From QVMM01 sp047030855 (lineage in GTDB: Bacteria > Bacteroidota > Bacteroidia > Bacteroidales > Dysgonomonadaceae), in assembly GCA_047030855.1 (NCBI GenBank), contig JBKYIJ010000008.1, positions 1,240,001-1,304,000 of the forward strand: a stretch of DNA of 64,000 bases, read 5' to 3'. The translations under genes and the position numbers were made by a program. Below the pieces are notes generated by a model that saw only the letters and a program-made list of their open reading frames with translations, was not told where the DNA came from and ran no database searches. Below, piece after piece: positions 18,334 to 28,534 of the stretch (position 1 is its first letter; every line of letters begins with the position of its first letter).

Positions 18334-19302
18334 ATGAAAGTGAAAAAAATGATCCTTTTTGTCAGTGCTGCCCTGATCGGTGGCGCCAACTTGTTTGCAC
18401 AAAGTAACTCGGTTCAATTGAAAACGGAGGCAGACAGTATTTCTTACGCTTACGGTGCATCTTTGTTTAAGCAGGGTATGCAGTATTTCTTGATACAAAA
18501 CAAGGTTTTGGGCGATACAGCAGCTGTCAGATATCAATACGAAGAGCTTATCCGTCGGGAAACGGATGCCAATAAAGTAAACGTACTGAAGAATGAACTA
18601 AGGCTAAAACAAGACTCTATCGTGAATGCTAACCGAAAGAATACTCCCGAATTTCTAAAAGGTCTTCTATCATCTTTAAATTCAAATGAAGATGTTAATT
18701 ATTATGCGGAAGGGGTTGGCATCGGCAGTCAAATAAATAAAATGATGGTTCCTCAGTTTGCAGGGCAATTGTTTCCGGATAATCCGACAGCGGTCAATAG
18801 AGAAATGATTTTTGAGGGAATTAAAGACGCTATGACCGATAATAATTCCGGTAAATATTTTTTCCTTGATTCACCCGAAAAATTTATTGAAGTAAAAGTG
18901 GAGCAAAAGAGCAAGGACAAGACAGATGCTGCTAAAAAATTTATGGAAGAGAATAAGAAGAAAAAAGGTATAGTTACCATGCCCAGCGGATTGCAGTATA
19001 AAGTTGTGACTATGGGAACGGGAGCGAAACCCACAGAAGCGGATCAGGTAAGGGTTCACTACAAAGGAATGTTGACTGACGGAACTGTTTTCGACAGCAG
19101 TTATAACCGTGGAGAACCTGCTGTCTTTGGTGTAGGGCAGGTTATTAAAGGCTGGACCGAAGCTTTGCAGCTAATGCCTGTGGGGTCGAAATGGATTTTG
19201 TATATCCCGTATGATCTGGCATACGATTCACGTGAAGCAGGGCAGATAAAACCTTTTTCTAATCTGATTTTTGAAGTTGAATTGCTGGATATTGTGAAAT
19301 AA
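18334..19302 (+). CDS. FKBP-type peptidyl-prolyl isomerase, exported
   Basis: A 322-residue protein with a signal peptide (hydrophobic run to about residue 22, LFAQS). An N-terminal FKBP_N dimerisation-type region (about 30-190) has a charged helical linker around EENKKKKG. A C-terminal FKBP domain has VHYKGMLTDGTVFDSSYNRGEP, VIKGWTEALQLMPVG and IPYDLAY. It is probably a periplasmic folding catalyst and chaperone like FkpA or Mip. It is convergent with pnp, with a shared terminator between them. Confidence 0.92.
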   Translation: MKVKKMILFVSAALIGGANLFAQSNSVQLKTEADSISYAYGASLFKQGMQYFLIQNKVLGDTAAVRYQYEELIRRETDANKVNVLKNELRLKQDSIVNANRKNTPEFLKGLLSSLNSNEDVNYYAEGVGIGSQINKMMVPQFAGQLFPDNPTAVNREMIFEGIKDAMTDNNSGKYFFLDSPEKFIEVKVEQKSKDKTDAAKKFMEENKKKKGIVTMPSGLQYKVVTMGTGAKPTEADQVRVHYKGMLTDGTVFDSSYNRGEPAVFGVGQVIKGWTEALQLMPVGSKWILYIPYDLAYDSREAGQIKPFSNLIFEVELLDIVK

Positions 19303-19320
19303 AGATTGTTATTTGATTTT

Positions 19321-19363
19321 TAAATAGAAAAGCCTGAGAATTATTCTCAGGCTTTTCTATTTA
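19321..19363. terminator. Bidirectional terminator between FKBP and pnp
   Basis: A perfect 20-bp stem TAAATAGAAAAGCCTGAGAA with its complement and a 3-nt loop. It lies in the 79-bp gap between two convergent genes. Confidence 0.9.
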
Positions 19364-19381
19364 TATTGGAATAAGGAAGAT

Positions 19382-21553
19382 TTATTCTCCTTCTTTCTTT
19401 TCATCATCTTTTTTCACGACAGGTCTTTCCTGTTTTGGAGGGCGAGGGAGAAGTGCTTTACGGGAAAGTTTGAATTTTCCTGTTTTAGGATCGATGTCGA
19501 TCAACTTCACTTCAATCTTATCTCCTTCTTTCAATCCCAAAGACTCAATGTTTTCTATACGTTCCCAAGAGTATTCCGAGATGTGAAGCAATCCGTCTTT
19601 TCCCGGAAGGAATTCGCAGAATACGCCGTATGGCATAATTGAGCGTACTTTCGCTTCATAAACTTCGCCGACTTCAGGAACGGCAACGATACCCTTGATT
19701 CGGGCAACAGCCGCTTCGATAGCTTCTTTTCTGTTAGCGGAAATTTCCACCCTTCCGTGATCGCCTATTTCTTCAATAGTGATGACAGCGCCTGTTTCTT
19801 CCTGAATACCTTGTATTATTTTTCCGCCCGGGCCTATTACCGCTCCGATAAATTCTTTGGAGATAAACAATACTTCGATTCGGGGAACATTCGGTTTGAA
19901 ATCTTCTCTTGGTTCTGAAATTGTTTCGAGGACTTTATCCATAATGTGAAGACGTCCTTCTCTTGCCTGATTCAACGCTTTTTCGAGAATATCGTAAGAC
20001 AGTCCGTCTACTTTTATATCCATTTGAGTGGCTGTGATACCGTCTTTTGTACCACAAACCTTGAAGTCCATGTCGCCCAAGTGATCTTCATCTCCCAATA
20101 TGTCGGAAAGTACGGAATAATTAGTGCCTTTCTTCTCCGAAATAAGTCCCATAGCGATACCCGTAACAGGTTTTTTGATCTGTACCCCTGCATCCATAAG
20201 AGCCAGCGTGCCGGCACAAACAGTTGCCATAGAGGATGATCCGTTCGATTCGAGAATATCCGATACAATACGGATTACGTAAGGATAATCAGCGGGAATC
20301 ATAGGCTTCAATGCCCTGTGGGCAAGGTTTCCGTGTCCTACTTCGCGGCGTCCTACGCCTCTTTGCGGGCGGGCTTCTCCTGTTGAGAACGGAGGAAAAT
20401 TATAGTGTAACAAGAATCTTTCTCTTCCGTTGTTAAGCACATCGTCGATGATTTTCTCGTCGAGTTTTGTCCCTAATGTCACCGTTGTAAGAGACTGTGT
20501 CTCTCCACGTGTAAAAATTGCCGATCCGTGGGGAATTGGCAGGCAGTCTATTTCACACCAGATCGGGCGTATTTCTGTCGTAGTACGTCCGTCGAGGCGT
20601 TTACCTTCATCGAGGATAGAGCGACGCATGGCTTCTTTTTCTACATCGTGGTAGTAACGGTTGATTAATGCGCTTTTTGTTTCGAGTTCTTCTTCCGTGA
20701 AGTTGGTTTTATATTCTTCAACGATAGCTCCGAAATTATCGCCTCTTTCATGTTTATTGGGATTGCAGGCAGTCGCTACTGCATAGGCTTTGTCGTAACA
20801 TTTTGCCCAGACATCCTTACGGAGATCTTCGTCGTTTTCTTCGTGGCAATATTCGCGTTTTTTAGTCGTTCCGCAAAGTTCCATTAATTCGATCTGAACC
20901 TGACATTGTTTTTTGATTGCTTCGTGAGCAAATTTGATTGCTTCGAGCATTTCTGCTTCCTGCACTTCTTTCATTTCGCCTTCAACCATCATGATGTTAT
21001 CCATAGTTGCGCCTACCATAATATCCATGTCAGCCTGTTCGAGCTGTTCGAATGTAGGGTTGATAACGAAATTTCCGTCAATACGCGCTACGCGTACTTC
21101 CGAAATAGGTCCGTTAAAAGGTATATCTGAAACAGCCAGCGCAGCGGAAGCTGCAAGCCCTGCTAAAGCATCAGGTATGTCTACCCCGTCTGCGGAAAAT
21201 AGTATTATGTTTACAAATACTTCAGCGTGATAGTCGTCTGGGAATAACGGGCGTAATGCTCTGTCCACTAAACGACACGTAAGTATCTCATAGTCGGAAG
21301 GCCTGCCTTCTCTTCTTGTAAAACCTCCGGGGAAACGCCCGAAAGCTGAAAATTTTTCTTTGTACTCCACCTGAAGCGGCATAAAATCAACACCGGGATT
21401 TGCATCTTTAGCAGCACAAACGGTTGCGAGCAGCACTGTGTTACCCATTTTAACGGTTACTGAACCGTCCGCTTGCTTTGCCAGTTTACCGGTTTCAATG
21501 GTGATAGCCCTTCCATCACCTAAATCGATACTTTTTGTAATCGGCTTAATCAT
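19382..21553 (-). CDS. pnp: Polyribonucleotide nucleotidyltransferase (PNPase)
   Basis: A 723-residue PNPase with two RNase PH domains separated by the alpha-helical linker, then a KH domain (GPGGKIIQGIQEETGAVITIEE) and an S1 domain (YEAKVRSIMPYGVFCEFLPGKDGLLHISE). A basic/acidic tail (KQERPVVKKDDEKKEGE) follows. It degrades RNA 3' to 5' using phosphate. A -7-like box (TACCTTTG on the minus strand, 21583-21590) is 30 bp upstream. The 166-bp gap to lutC also holds an 8-bp hairpin (21604-21629). Confidence 0.96.
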   Translation of the reverse strand: MIKPITKSIDLGDGRAITIETGKLAKQADGSVTVKMGNTVLLATVCAAKDANPGVDFMPLQVEYKEKFSAFGRFPGGFTRREGRPSDYEILTCRLVDRALRPLFPDDYHAEVFVNIILFSADGVDIPDALAGLAASAALAVSDIPFNGPISEVRVARIDGNFVINPTFEQLEQADMDIMVGATMDNIMMVEGEMKEVQEAEMLEAIKFAHEAIKKQCQVQIELMELCGTTKKREYCHEENDEDLRKDVWAKCYDKAYAVATACNPNKHERGDNFGAIVEEYKTNFTEEELETKSALINRYYHDVEKEAMRRSILDEGKRLDGRTTTEIRPIWCEIDCLPIPHGSAIFTRGETQSLTTVTLGTKLDEKIIDDVLNNGRERFLLHYNFPPFSTGEARPQRGVGRREVGHGNLAHRALKPMIPADYPYVIRIVSDILESNGSSSMATVCAGTLALMDAGVQIKKPVTGIAMGLISEKKGTNYSVLSDILGDEDHLGDMDFKVCGTKDGITATQMDIKVDGLSYDILEKALNQAREGRLHIMDKVLETISEPREDFKPNVPRIEVLFISKEFIGAVIGPGGKIIQGIQEETGAVITIEEIGDHGRVEISANRKEAIEAAVARIKGIVAVPEVGEVYEAKVRSIMPYGVFCEFLPGKDGLLHISEYSWERIENIESLGLKEGDKIEVKLIDIDPKTGKFKLSRKALLPRPPKQERPVVKKDDEKKEGE

Positions 21554-21719
21554 AAATTTTTTCTTTTTCTAATAATCGGGAGCAAAGGTAAATAAAGTTT
21601 TTCATTATGAGCGTATTGAAACTCATAATACATATGAAAACGAGAAATTATTATTTGCTCCGTAACAAAACAAAGATGTGATTCTCGATTTTTTTATTTG
21701 CGAATTTACTTTTAAGATA

Positions 21720-22298
21720 TTATCGGATAATGACGGTTACTCCTTTTGCTCCGTGTGCTCCCATAACCAGAGATTGTTCTATGTCGGCGGTCTTAGACGG
21801 TCCTGAAATGAAAGCACCGAATCCTTTGTCCGAAAAAGTCAGGTTCTCGTATGCTTCGTGCATATTATTTACAATCTTGTTTTTATCAAGAACTATAACC
21901 AGATATTCGCAAATGAAATATATCACTTTGTGTCTTACGTTCTGCGGAATCCATACGCAACCGTTTTCGGCGACTCCGATTTGCCCTTCCACGACTGATA
22001 AGTCGATGTTTTCCAATTCGTGCGGATCGCTTGCCTCGTCAGGATTGAAAGTAGCAATGGTTATTTCTTCCAAATTGGAAGTGATTTTTCCCACATTCGG
22101 ATACAATGATTTAATGATATCGTTTATATTTTCGCCGTCTTTCAGTTCAACGGCATTTCCTCCGACAGATTTGACTGTTTCCGTGAATGTTTTTATTTTA
22201 TCATCATATCGGGTTGTGTTGATGTCGAAATCGGGCATATCGTAACTTGTCCTTATCTGCCTTTTTACCATGTTCAGTATTTCTTCTTTTGTACTCAT
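21720..22298 (-). CDS. lutC: Lactate utilization protein C (LUD domain)
   Basis: A 192-residue LUD-domain protein. The C-terminal portion has GVAENGCVWIP and FISGPSKTADIEQSLVMGAHGAKGV, the hallmark of LutC/YkgG proteins. It is the third subunit of the LutABC iron-sulfur lactate dehydrogenase complex. The open frame extends to 22406, but the ATG at 22298 (MSTKEEIL) gives the expected N-terminus and leaves a 23-bp gap to lutB. It is the last gene of the lutABC operon. Confidence 0.9.
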   Translation of the reverse strand: MSTKEEILNMVKRQIRTSYDMPDFDINTTRYDDKIKTFTETVKSVGGNAVELKDGENINDIIKSLYPNVGKITSNLEEITIATFNPDEASDPHELENIDLSVVEGQIGVAENGCVWIPQNVRHKVIYFICEYLVIVLDKNKIVNNMHEAYENLTFSDKGFGAFISGPSKTADIEQSLVMGAHGAKGVTVIIR

Positions 22299-22321
22299 TT
22301 TCAATAAAGTAAATTGTTGAC

Positions 22322-23696
22322 TCAGCTTTTTTGTACTTTCCCTTTTTTCCACATGGACGAGAACGATTCTTTTGCAAAAACAGGGAGTTCTCTTCCTTTT
22401 CCCCAATCGTTCAGTCCGTTATACAGCAGGAAGCGTGGCATGTAGTTTACAATCGGGGCGAACTTCAAGCTTGTTTTATACAATGAAGGATGATTGAACA
22501 GAAACTTCATTCCTCCCGACATTATTTTTTTAGTCGTGTTGGCTTTTCCCAAAGAATCCATATCCTGCCGCCATTTATATATCTGATCCGCCAAGTCTAT
22601 TTTGGCTGGGCAAACATTGTTGCAGGAGAAACAGAGCGAACAGGCAGAGACATTGTCCGAATATTCTTCGGGATTTTTCAACATTCCTAAGTTTATACCG
22701 ATAGGTCCCGGAATGAAGTAGGTGTAGGAATATCCGCCGCTTCGGCGATAGACAGGACAGGTATTCATACATGCTCCGCAACGGATACATTTCAACGTCT
22801 GAATGTGATCGTCGTTGCTCATAATGTCGCTTCTTCCGTTATCTACTATTATTATGTGCATTTCGCAACCTTCACGCGGCTTGCGATAGTGTGAGGTGTA
22901 TGTCGTTACGGGCTGCCCAGTGGCGGATCGTGCCAAAAGGCGTGTATATACAGACAGTGATTTGTAATCGGGAATGACTTTCTCCATACCCATCGACACT
23001 ATGTGAAGTTTTGCCAAGGACGTTCCCATATCGGCATTGCCTTCATTTGTGCATACAACTATATCGCCTGTTTCGGCTATTCCGAAATTTGCTCCTGTCA
23101 TGCTTGCGTCGGCAGTCAGGAAATCGTTTCTCAGTTGTTTTCTTGCCGTGTGCGTCAGATAAGTCGGATCGCTGTTTCCTTTTTCGCTGCCGAATTTTTC
23201 TTCAAAAAGTTTTCCTATTACTTCTCTTTTCAAGTGGATAGCAGGCATAACGATGTGGCTGGGAGGTTCGTGTATCAGTTGCAAAATTCTTTCACCCAAA
23301 TCGCTTTCTATCGAGTTTATGCCTCTCTCCTCAAGATAAGGGTTGAGGTGACACTCTTCGGTGAGCATCGACTTGCTTTTTACCAGTTTCTTTACATTAT
23401 GTTCCGCAAGTATTTTGTAAACGATTTCGTTGTGTTCTTTAGCGTCCTTTGCCCAATGAACGATTGCTCCGTTTGCTTCTGCGTTTTTGCTGAATTTTTC
23501 GAGATATTCATCGAGGTGGCTTATGGTGTGCATTTTGATTTTTGCAGACAATTCCCTCAAATCTTCCCATTCGGGAATCTCCATCGCAAGCTTATCCCTT
23601 TTGGCACGTACCATCCACAGCGTTTCGTTGTGCCATGCGGCTTGTTTTTTATTTTTTTTGGAAGCGGTTTGCGGCTTCGGCGTGTTTTGTACTCAT
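22322..23696 (-). CDS. lutB: Lactate utilization protein B (iron-sulfur), one frameshift near the N-terminus
   Basis: LutB has an N-terminal LUD domain and two 4Fe-4S motifs (CIRCGACMNTCP and CSLCFSCNNVCP). The expected start is the ATG at 23696, which overlaps the lutA stop (ATGA). From it the frame reads MSTKHAEAANRFQKK and stops. The rest is in another frame from about 23650. The break is an 8-base A run (plus-strand T at 23652-23659). With seven A the protein reads on as RFQKNKKQAAWHNETLWMVRAKRD, which matches the family. It is either a sequencing error or a real one-base insertion. Confidence 0.85.
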
Positions 23697-24434
23697 AATC
23701 CAGCTGTCAATATTTGAGTTACGTGAATTGTCTTTATCGAGAGTTTTTCTCTTTTTATGATGCCTTCCATGTGCATCAGGCAGGAACTGTCCGCCCCTGT
23801 AATATATTCTGCCCCTGTCGCCATGTGGTTTTTGATTTTGTCTTGTCCCATGCATACCGATACGCCGGTTTCTTCAATGGCGAACATACCGCCGAATCCG
23901 CAGCATTCGTCTACTTTTTTGCGGTTCGTAAACTTCGATGTCTTTTACTAATGAAAGCAGGTCTTTAATCTTCGAGTATCTGGGAATATTCAGTTCGCTT
24001 GCCGACGACAGATGCAATTCCCGCACACCGTGGCAACTGTTGTGTACGCTTACTTTGTGAGGAAATTTTGACGGAAGTTCGCTGACTTTTACGATGTCGT
24101 GCAGAAATTCGCAGAAATCATATATTTTCCCGCTTGCCTGACAGAGGTGTCCCGACTTCTCTAAAATCGGAGGATAGTTTTCCTTTACAAATGCGGCACA
24201 ACTTGCGGAGGGCGCAACGACATAGTCAAATTTGTCAAAGAGTTTTTCAAAGTTTTTTGCCAGAGAAAGAGCTTCGTCTTGGAATCCTGCATTTGCCATC
24301 GGTTGCCCGCAGCAGGTCTGATCCAGCGGATAATCGGTGTCTATGCCCAGATGCTTGAGCAGCTTGTATGTGGCTACTCCTACTTCGGGATATATCGCAT
24401 TGACATAGCAAGGTACAAACAGTCCTACTTTCAT
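23693..24434 (-). CDS. lutA: Lactate utilization protein A (CCG domain), one frameshift before the second CCG motif
   Basis: LutA carries two cysteine-rich CCG domains that bind Fe-S clusters. The first motif, TCCGQPMANAG, is intact. Just before the second, the frame breaks in a six-base A run (plus-strand T at 23915-23920). With five A the sequence becomes QKVDECCGFGGMFAIEETG and continues to a stop at 23693. As given, the protein is truncated with a spurious tail. The start at 24434 (MKVGLFVPCYVNAIYPEVG) is preferred over the longer frame to 24494. It is the first gene of lutABC, divergent from cls. Confidence 0.85.
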
Positions 24435-24592
24435 GATTTTTTCTATATAGTTTTTTACGTGATCAGTTTTATAAAAGGCTATGCAAGTTAACAATTTTAA
24501 TTCTAAATATATTTTGGTTGTTTTCTTTTTTATGTCTTGTCAACCAAAAAATAATTACATTTGTTATTATATGATATTTCACAGGCTTTTCT

Positions 24593-26023
24593 ATGAGCTT
24601 TTTTTCAGACAATAGTTTTTATCTCATACTGCAGATTATTTATATAATTACGGTTATAGGAGTCGTGATAGTTGTTATTTCCGAAAATCGTAATCCTGTC
24701 AAAACACTTGCTTGGGTGCTTGTCCTGCTTTTGATTCCTGTCGGCGGGCTGGTTATTTATTACTTTTTCGGGGAGGATCATCGCAAAAAAAGATTGATAT
24801 CCAGAAAAATGCATAAGAAGCTCAACCGAAACTCTTTATACAGTATAGATCGGCTCGAAACTTTGCATGTCCCAAATCATTATAAACGGTTGGTGAATTT
24901 GTTGAACAGAACAAATGCTGCTCCTTTGTATGGAAACAATGAACTGGAATTTTACAGTTCTGCCGAAAGTATGTTTGCTTCTCTGTTTGAGGAAATAAGG
25001 AAAGCTGAAAAGTTCATTCATATTCAGTTTTTTATTTTTATGGACGATTCCATAGGGCAGGAGCTCGGAGAATTACTTGTAAAGAAAGCTCAGCAAGGAG
25101 TAGAGGTGCGTTTGATGTATGACGACGTGGGTTCGTGGAAAGCAAAAAATAAGTTTTTCAGGCAGTTGGAAAAAAGAGGAGTAAAGGTCGGGGCTTTTCT
25201 GAAAGTGAAACTTCCTGTTTTGACGAGCCGCGTTAATTATAGAAACCACAGAAAAGTTGTTGTTATCGACGGCGAAGTCGGCTTTATGGGCGGAATGAAC
25301 GTTGCGGACAGATATCTGAAAGGCATTAACGGAGGAATCTGGCGTGATTGCCACTTTAAAGTTGTCGGCAAAGCTGTGTACGGGCTTGAAACGTCTTTTG
25401 CCATTGATTGGTATTCCATAACGAAAGAGTTCCTTTCTTCGTCTAAGTATTTCCCCGATTTTGAATCTAAGGGCGAAAATATTATGCAGATCGTTACGAG
25501 CGGTCCTACAGGCGAGTACAAAGAAATTCATCAAGGCATATTCCATGCGATAATGAATGCGACGGAATATGTTTATATCCAGACGCCCTATTTTATTCCT
25601 ACCGACAACCTTATGCTTGCCCTTCAGACTGCTGCCTTGAGTGGAGTCGAGGTTCGGATAATGTTGCCTGCAAAGGCTGATACGGTGTTTGTTCATATAG
25701 CCACTCTTTCTTTCATTAAGGATTTATTGAAAGCTAAAGTTAAAGTCGATTTTTATGAGAAAGGCTTTTTACATTCCAAGTTGCTTGTTATAGACGATTC
25801 TTTGGCGATTGTCGGTTCGGCGAACATGGATGTCCGCAGTTTTGAACATAATTTTGAGATAGAAGCATTCATGTATGATTCGGAAGCTGCTAAAAAAGTA
25901 AAAGATATTTATTTTAACGATTTGTCGGAAAGCAAAGAAATGACTTTTGACGAGTGGCTGAAACGCCCTTGGTATAAACGATTTGCTTCCTCTGTTTTAA
26001 GGTTATTCACTCCATTATTGTGA
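24593..26023 (+). CDS. cls: Cardiolipin synthase (phospholipase D family)
   Basis: A 476-residue protein with two N-terminal transmembrane helices (about 10-60) and two HKD motifs: HRKVVVIDGEVGFMGGMN and HSKLLVIDDSLAIVGSANMD. This layout is that of bacterial ClsA-type cardiolipin synthases, which condense two phosphatidylglycerols at the inner membrane. A -7 box TACATTTG (24556-24563) lies 30 bp upstream without a recognisable -33. folC follows after 14 bp. Confidence 0.93.
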   Translation: MSFFSDNSFYLILQIIYIITVIGVVIVVISENRNPVKTLAWVLVLLLIPVGGLVIYYFFGEDHRKKRLISRKMHKKLNRNSLYSIDRLETLHVPNHYKRLVNLLNRTNAAPLYGNNELEFYSSAESMFASLFEEIRKAEKFIHIQFFIFMDDSIGQELGELLVKKAQQGVEVRLMYDDVGSWKAKNKFFRQLEKRGVKVGAFLKVKLPVLTSRVNYRNHRKVVVIDGEVGFMGGMNVADRYLKGINGGIWRDCHFKVVGKAVYGLETSFAIDWYSITKEFLSSSKYFPDFESKGENIMQIVTSGPTGEYKEIHQGIFHAIMNATEYVYIQTPYFIPTDNLMLALQTAALSGVEVRIMLPAKADTVFVHIATLSFIKDLLKAKVKVDFYEKGFLHSKLLVIDDSLAIVGSANMDVRSFEHNFEIEAFMYDSEAAKKVKDIYFNDLSESKEMTFDEWLKRPWYKRFASSVLRLFTPLL

Positions 26024-26037
26024 TTTTATTGTATTTT

Positions 26038-27330
26038 ATGGACTATCAAGAAACTATTGATTATTTATTTAATCAGCTTCCCGTGTATCAGAAAGTTGGC
26101 GGGAGCGCGTATAAAGAAGGCTTGGATAACAGTCTTGCATTGGATGACTATTTAGATCATCCTCATAAGAAATACAAAACAATACATATTGCCGGGACAA
26201 ACGGAAAAGGCTCTACTTCGCATCTGTTGGCTGCAATTCTGCAATCGGCAGGGTACAAAGTAGGTTTATATACATCCCCTCATTTAATTGATTTCAGGGA
26301 AAGAATAAGGGTTGACGGAGAAAAAATATCGGAAAATTATGTTGTCGATTTCGTCCAAAAGCACCGATCGTTTTTTGAGCCGATTTATCCCTCGTTTTTT
26401 GAACTGACGATGATGATGGCTTTCCGTTATTTTGCAGATATGAATGTTGACGTTGCAGTCATTGAAGTCGGTTTGGGCGGACGATTGGACAGTACAAACA
26501 TCATCACTCCCGAATTGTCGGTTATAACGAATATAAGTTTCGATCATACGCAATTTCTGGGAAATACTCTTGTCAAAATTGCAGGAGAAAAAGCAGGGAT
26601 AATTAAACCGAATATTCCTGTTGTTATTGGAGAAGCGAATGATGAAACACGGAAAGTATTTGAAGATAAAGCTGATGATGTCGGTGCACCTGTCTGTTTT
26701 GCAGAGGATGCAGATTGGATTATGGCATCGTCGCAAAAGGATGGTTTTCTTGAATTAAAGACAAAAAATATACCTGTACTGAAATCTGAATTGACAGGAA
26801 TTTATCAGATAAAGAATGCTGCGACTGTTTTGAATGCCGTAGAAATACTGAGTAGGTCGGGTTTTAGCATATCAAATGATGCAATTAAACAAGGCTTTGC
26901 AAATGTTTCGGAATTGACAGGATTAATGGGGCGTTGGCAAATACTTCAAGACAAGCCTAAAGTTATTTGTGATACTGGGCACAATGTCGCAGGAATCAGG
27001 TATGTCGTAGATCAATTGCAGAATGAGAGTTTTGAACATTTGCATTTTATTTTCGGTGCTGTTAATGATAAAGATATTTCAAATATCCTGTCGATATTAC
27101 CCCAAAAGAATGTTTCTTACTACTTCACGCAGGCGGATATTTCCCGTGCATTGCCTGCTGAAACACTGTTTTCTCAAGCACAACCGTTCGGTCTATCGGG
27201 CGGAATCTATCTGTCAGTGAAGGATGCGGTTATGTCCGCTTTGTCAAAGGCTAATAAGAATGACTTGATCTTTATTGGCGGCAGTAATTTTATTATAGCC
27301 GAAGCACTCCCTATTTTTGTTGAAGAATAG
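26038..27330 (+). CDS. folC: Bifunctional folylpolyglutamate/dihydrofolate synthase
   Basis: A 430-residue Mur-ligase family enzyme. The P-loop HIAGTNGKGSTSHLLAAIL and the motifs YTSPHLIDFRERIRV and VIEVGLGGRLDSTNII define FolC. It adds glutamate to folates and may also make dihydrofolate. The frame could begin with a GTG at 26020 overlapping the cls stop. The ATG at 26038 (MDYQETIDYLF) is the better start. A short AT hairpin (27331-27356) follows the stop, without a strong T run. Confidence 0.92.
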   Translation: MDYQETIDYLFNQLPVYQKVGGSAYKEGLDNSLALDDYLDHPHKKYKTIHIAGTNGKGSTSHLLAAILQSAGYKVGLYTSPHLIDFRERIRVDGEKISENYVVDFVQKHRSFFEPIYPSFFELTMMMAFRYFADMNVDVAVIEVGLGGRLDSTNIITPELSVITNISFDHTQFLGNTLVKIAGEKAGIIKPNIPVVIGEANDETRKVFEDKADDVGAPVCFAEDADWIMASSQKDGFLELKTKNIPVLKSELTGIYQIKNAATVLNAVEILSRSGFSISNDAIKQGFANVSELTGLMGRWQILQDKPKVICDTGHNVAGIRYVVDQLQNESFEHLHFIFGAVNDKDISNILSILPQKNVSYYFTQADISRALPAETLFSQAQPFGLSGGIYLSVKDAVMSALSKANKNDLIFIGGSNFIIAEALPIFVEE

Positions 27331-27693
27331 ATTATAGATAATTGTCTATCTATAATTATTTCTCTTTGCTGTTATTTTATCATAATTTATTTTTTATTAA
27401 ACATAGATATTTATATATCTGTGTTTAATTGTTAATTTATTTATTATTAGTTATTTATGTATTGTATTAATTGTGTTTTGTATTATATTAATGTATTTTA
27501 ATTAATTATCTATAATAGTATATTAATATATTGAGCATACAGTAATTATTGTTTACTATATTACTAATATTATTTAATGTTTGGGTGTTATATTTAAACT
27601 TTTCTTTATGCCAATGATTAAGATTGCTCATTTTTTGTATTTTTGTGTGATCTTTGAACTAAGAGATATAATAATTAATTAAATAATAGAGAC
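27331..27693. other. 363-bp AT-rich intergenic region with nested palindromes
   Basis: No gene is recognisable. Composition is very AT-rich. Two clear inverted repeats are present: ATTATAGATA / TATCTATAAT (27331-27340 with 27347-27356), and a 14-bp stem with one T-G wobble (27397-27410 with 27415-27428, loop TTAT). Further TAAT/ATTA-rich half-palindromes run to about 27590. A -7 box TATTTTTG (27638-27645) near the right end probably belongs to fabI, without a -33 at normal spacing. I saw no DnaA boxes. Confidence 0.6.
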
Positions 27694-28512
27694 ATGAGTC
27701 ATAATTTATTGAAAGGAAAAAGAGGTATAATCTTCGGCGCATTAAATGATAAGTCGATAGCATGGAAAGTCGCTGAAAAGGCTGTTGAAGAAGGCGCGAC
27801 GATAACTTTGTCCAATACTGCCATGGCGTTGAGAATGGGCGAAATTAATGCATTATCCGAAAAACTGAATGCTCAGGTTATTCCTGCAGATGCTACAAGT
27901 GTTGAAGAACTCGAACAAGTGTTTGTTAAATCCCAAGAAGTATTGGGTGGAAAGATCGACTTTGTTCTTCATTCGATCGGTATGTCGCCTAATGTTCGCA
28001 AAGGTCGCGAGTATGACGACTTGGACTATGGTTTTTTGAATAAAACGCTTGATATTTCTGCAATTTCTTTCCATAAGATGATGCAGGTTGCCAAAAAGCT
28101 GGATGCGATTGCGGAAGGCGGTTCTATTCTGGCTTTAACTCATATTGCTGCTCAACGGACGTTCACGGGATACAACGATATGGCTGACGCAAAGGCTTTG
28201 CTGGAGTCTTTTGCACGTAGTTTCGGATATATTTACAGCCGTGACAAGAAAGTACGTGTAAATACAATTTCCCAATCTCCTACATTGACAACTGCAGGAC
28301 AGGGCATCGGAGGTATGGATGCTTTCTTCGATTTTGCGGAAAAGATGTCTCCTCTCGGGAATGCCAATGCAGAAGAGTGTGCCGATTATTGTATCGTGAT
28401 GTTCTCCGATCTGACCAGAAAGGTTACTATGCAGAACCTTTTCCACGACGGAGGGTTCTCTAATATGGGATTAACAAAAGCAATTGTTGAAGATTATATC
28501 GAAAAGAAATAA
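27694..28512 (+). CDS. fabI: Enoyl-[acyl-carrier-protein] reductase (NADH)
   Basis: A 272-residue SDR enzyme of the FabI type. It has the dinucleotide-binding segment GKRGIIFGALNDKSIAWKVAEK, HSIGMSP, and the catalytic Tyr-x6-Lys in YNDMADAKALLESFARSFGY. It carries out the last reduction in fatty acid elongation and is the triclosan target type. It stands alone between the AT-rich spacer and its own terminator at 28535. Confidence 0.95.
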   Translation: MSHNLLKGKRGIIFGALNDKSIAWKVAEKAVEEGATITLSNTAMALRMGEINALSEKLNAQVIPADATSVEELEQVFVKSQEVLGGKIDFVLHSIGMSPNVRKGREYDDLDYGFLNKTLDISAISFHKMMQVAKKLDAIAEGGSILALTHIAAQRTFTGYNDMADAKALLESFARSFGYIYSRDKKVRVNTISQSPTLTTAGQGIGGMDAFFDFAEKMSPLGNANAEECADYCIVMFSDLTRKVTMQNLFHDGGFSNMGLTKAIVEDYIEKK

Positions 28513-28534
28513 TCGGACTCAAATATATTATTAT

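Noticed and set aside
23652..23659. Programmed ribosomal frameshifting in lutB
   Set aside because: There is no convincing stimulatory structure, and the same defect appears at unrelated A/T runs in many genes, so a common technical cause is simpler.
23003..23698. Long plus-strand frame (231 codons) opposite lutB
   Set aside because: Composition is typical of a shadow frame (Phe/Cys/Arg-rich), opposite a clear iron-sulfur protein.
27608..27682. A 24-codon ORF in the AT-rich gap before fabI
   Set aside because: It overlaps the predicted fabI -7 box, has no family resemblance and ordinary AT-rich composition.
27331..27693. AT-rich region as an origin of replication
   Set aside because: No DnaA boxes, no dnaA/dnaN or other origin genes nearby.
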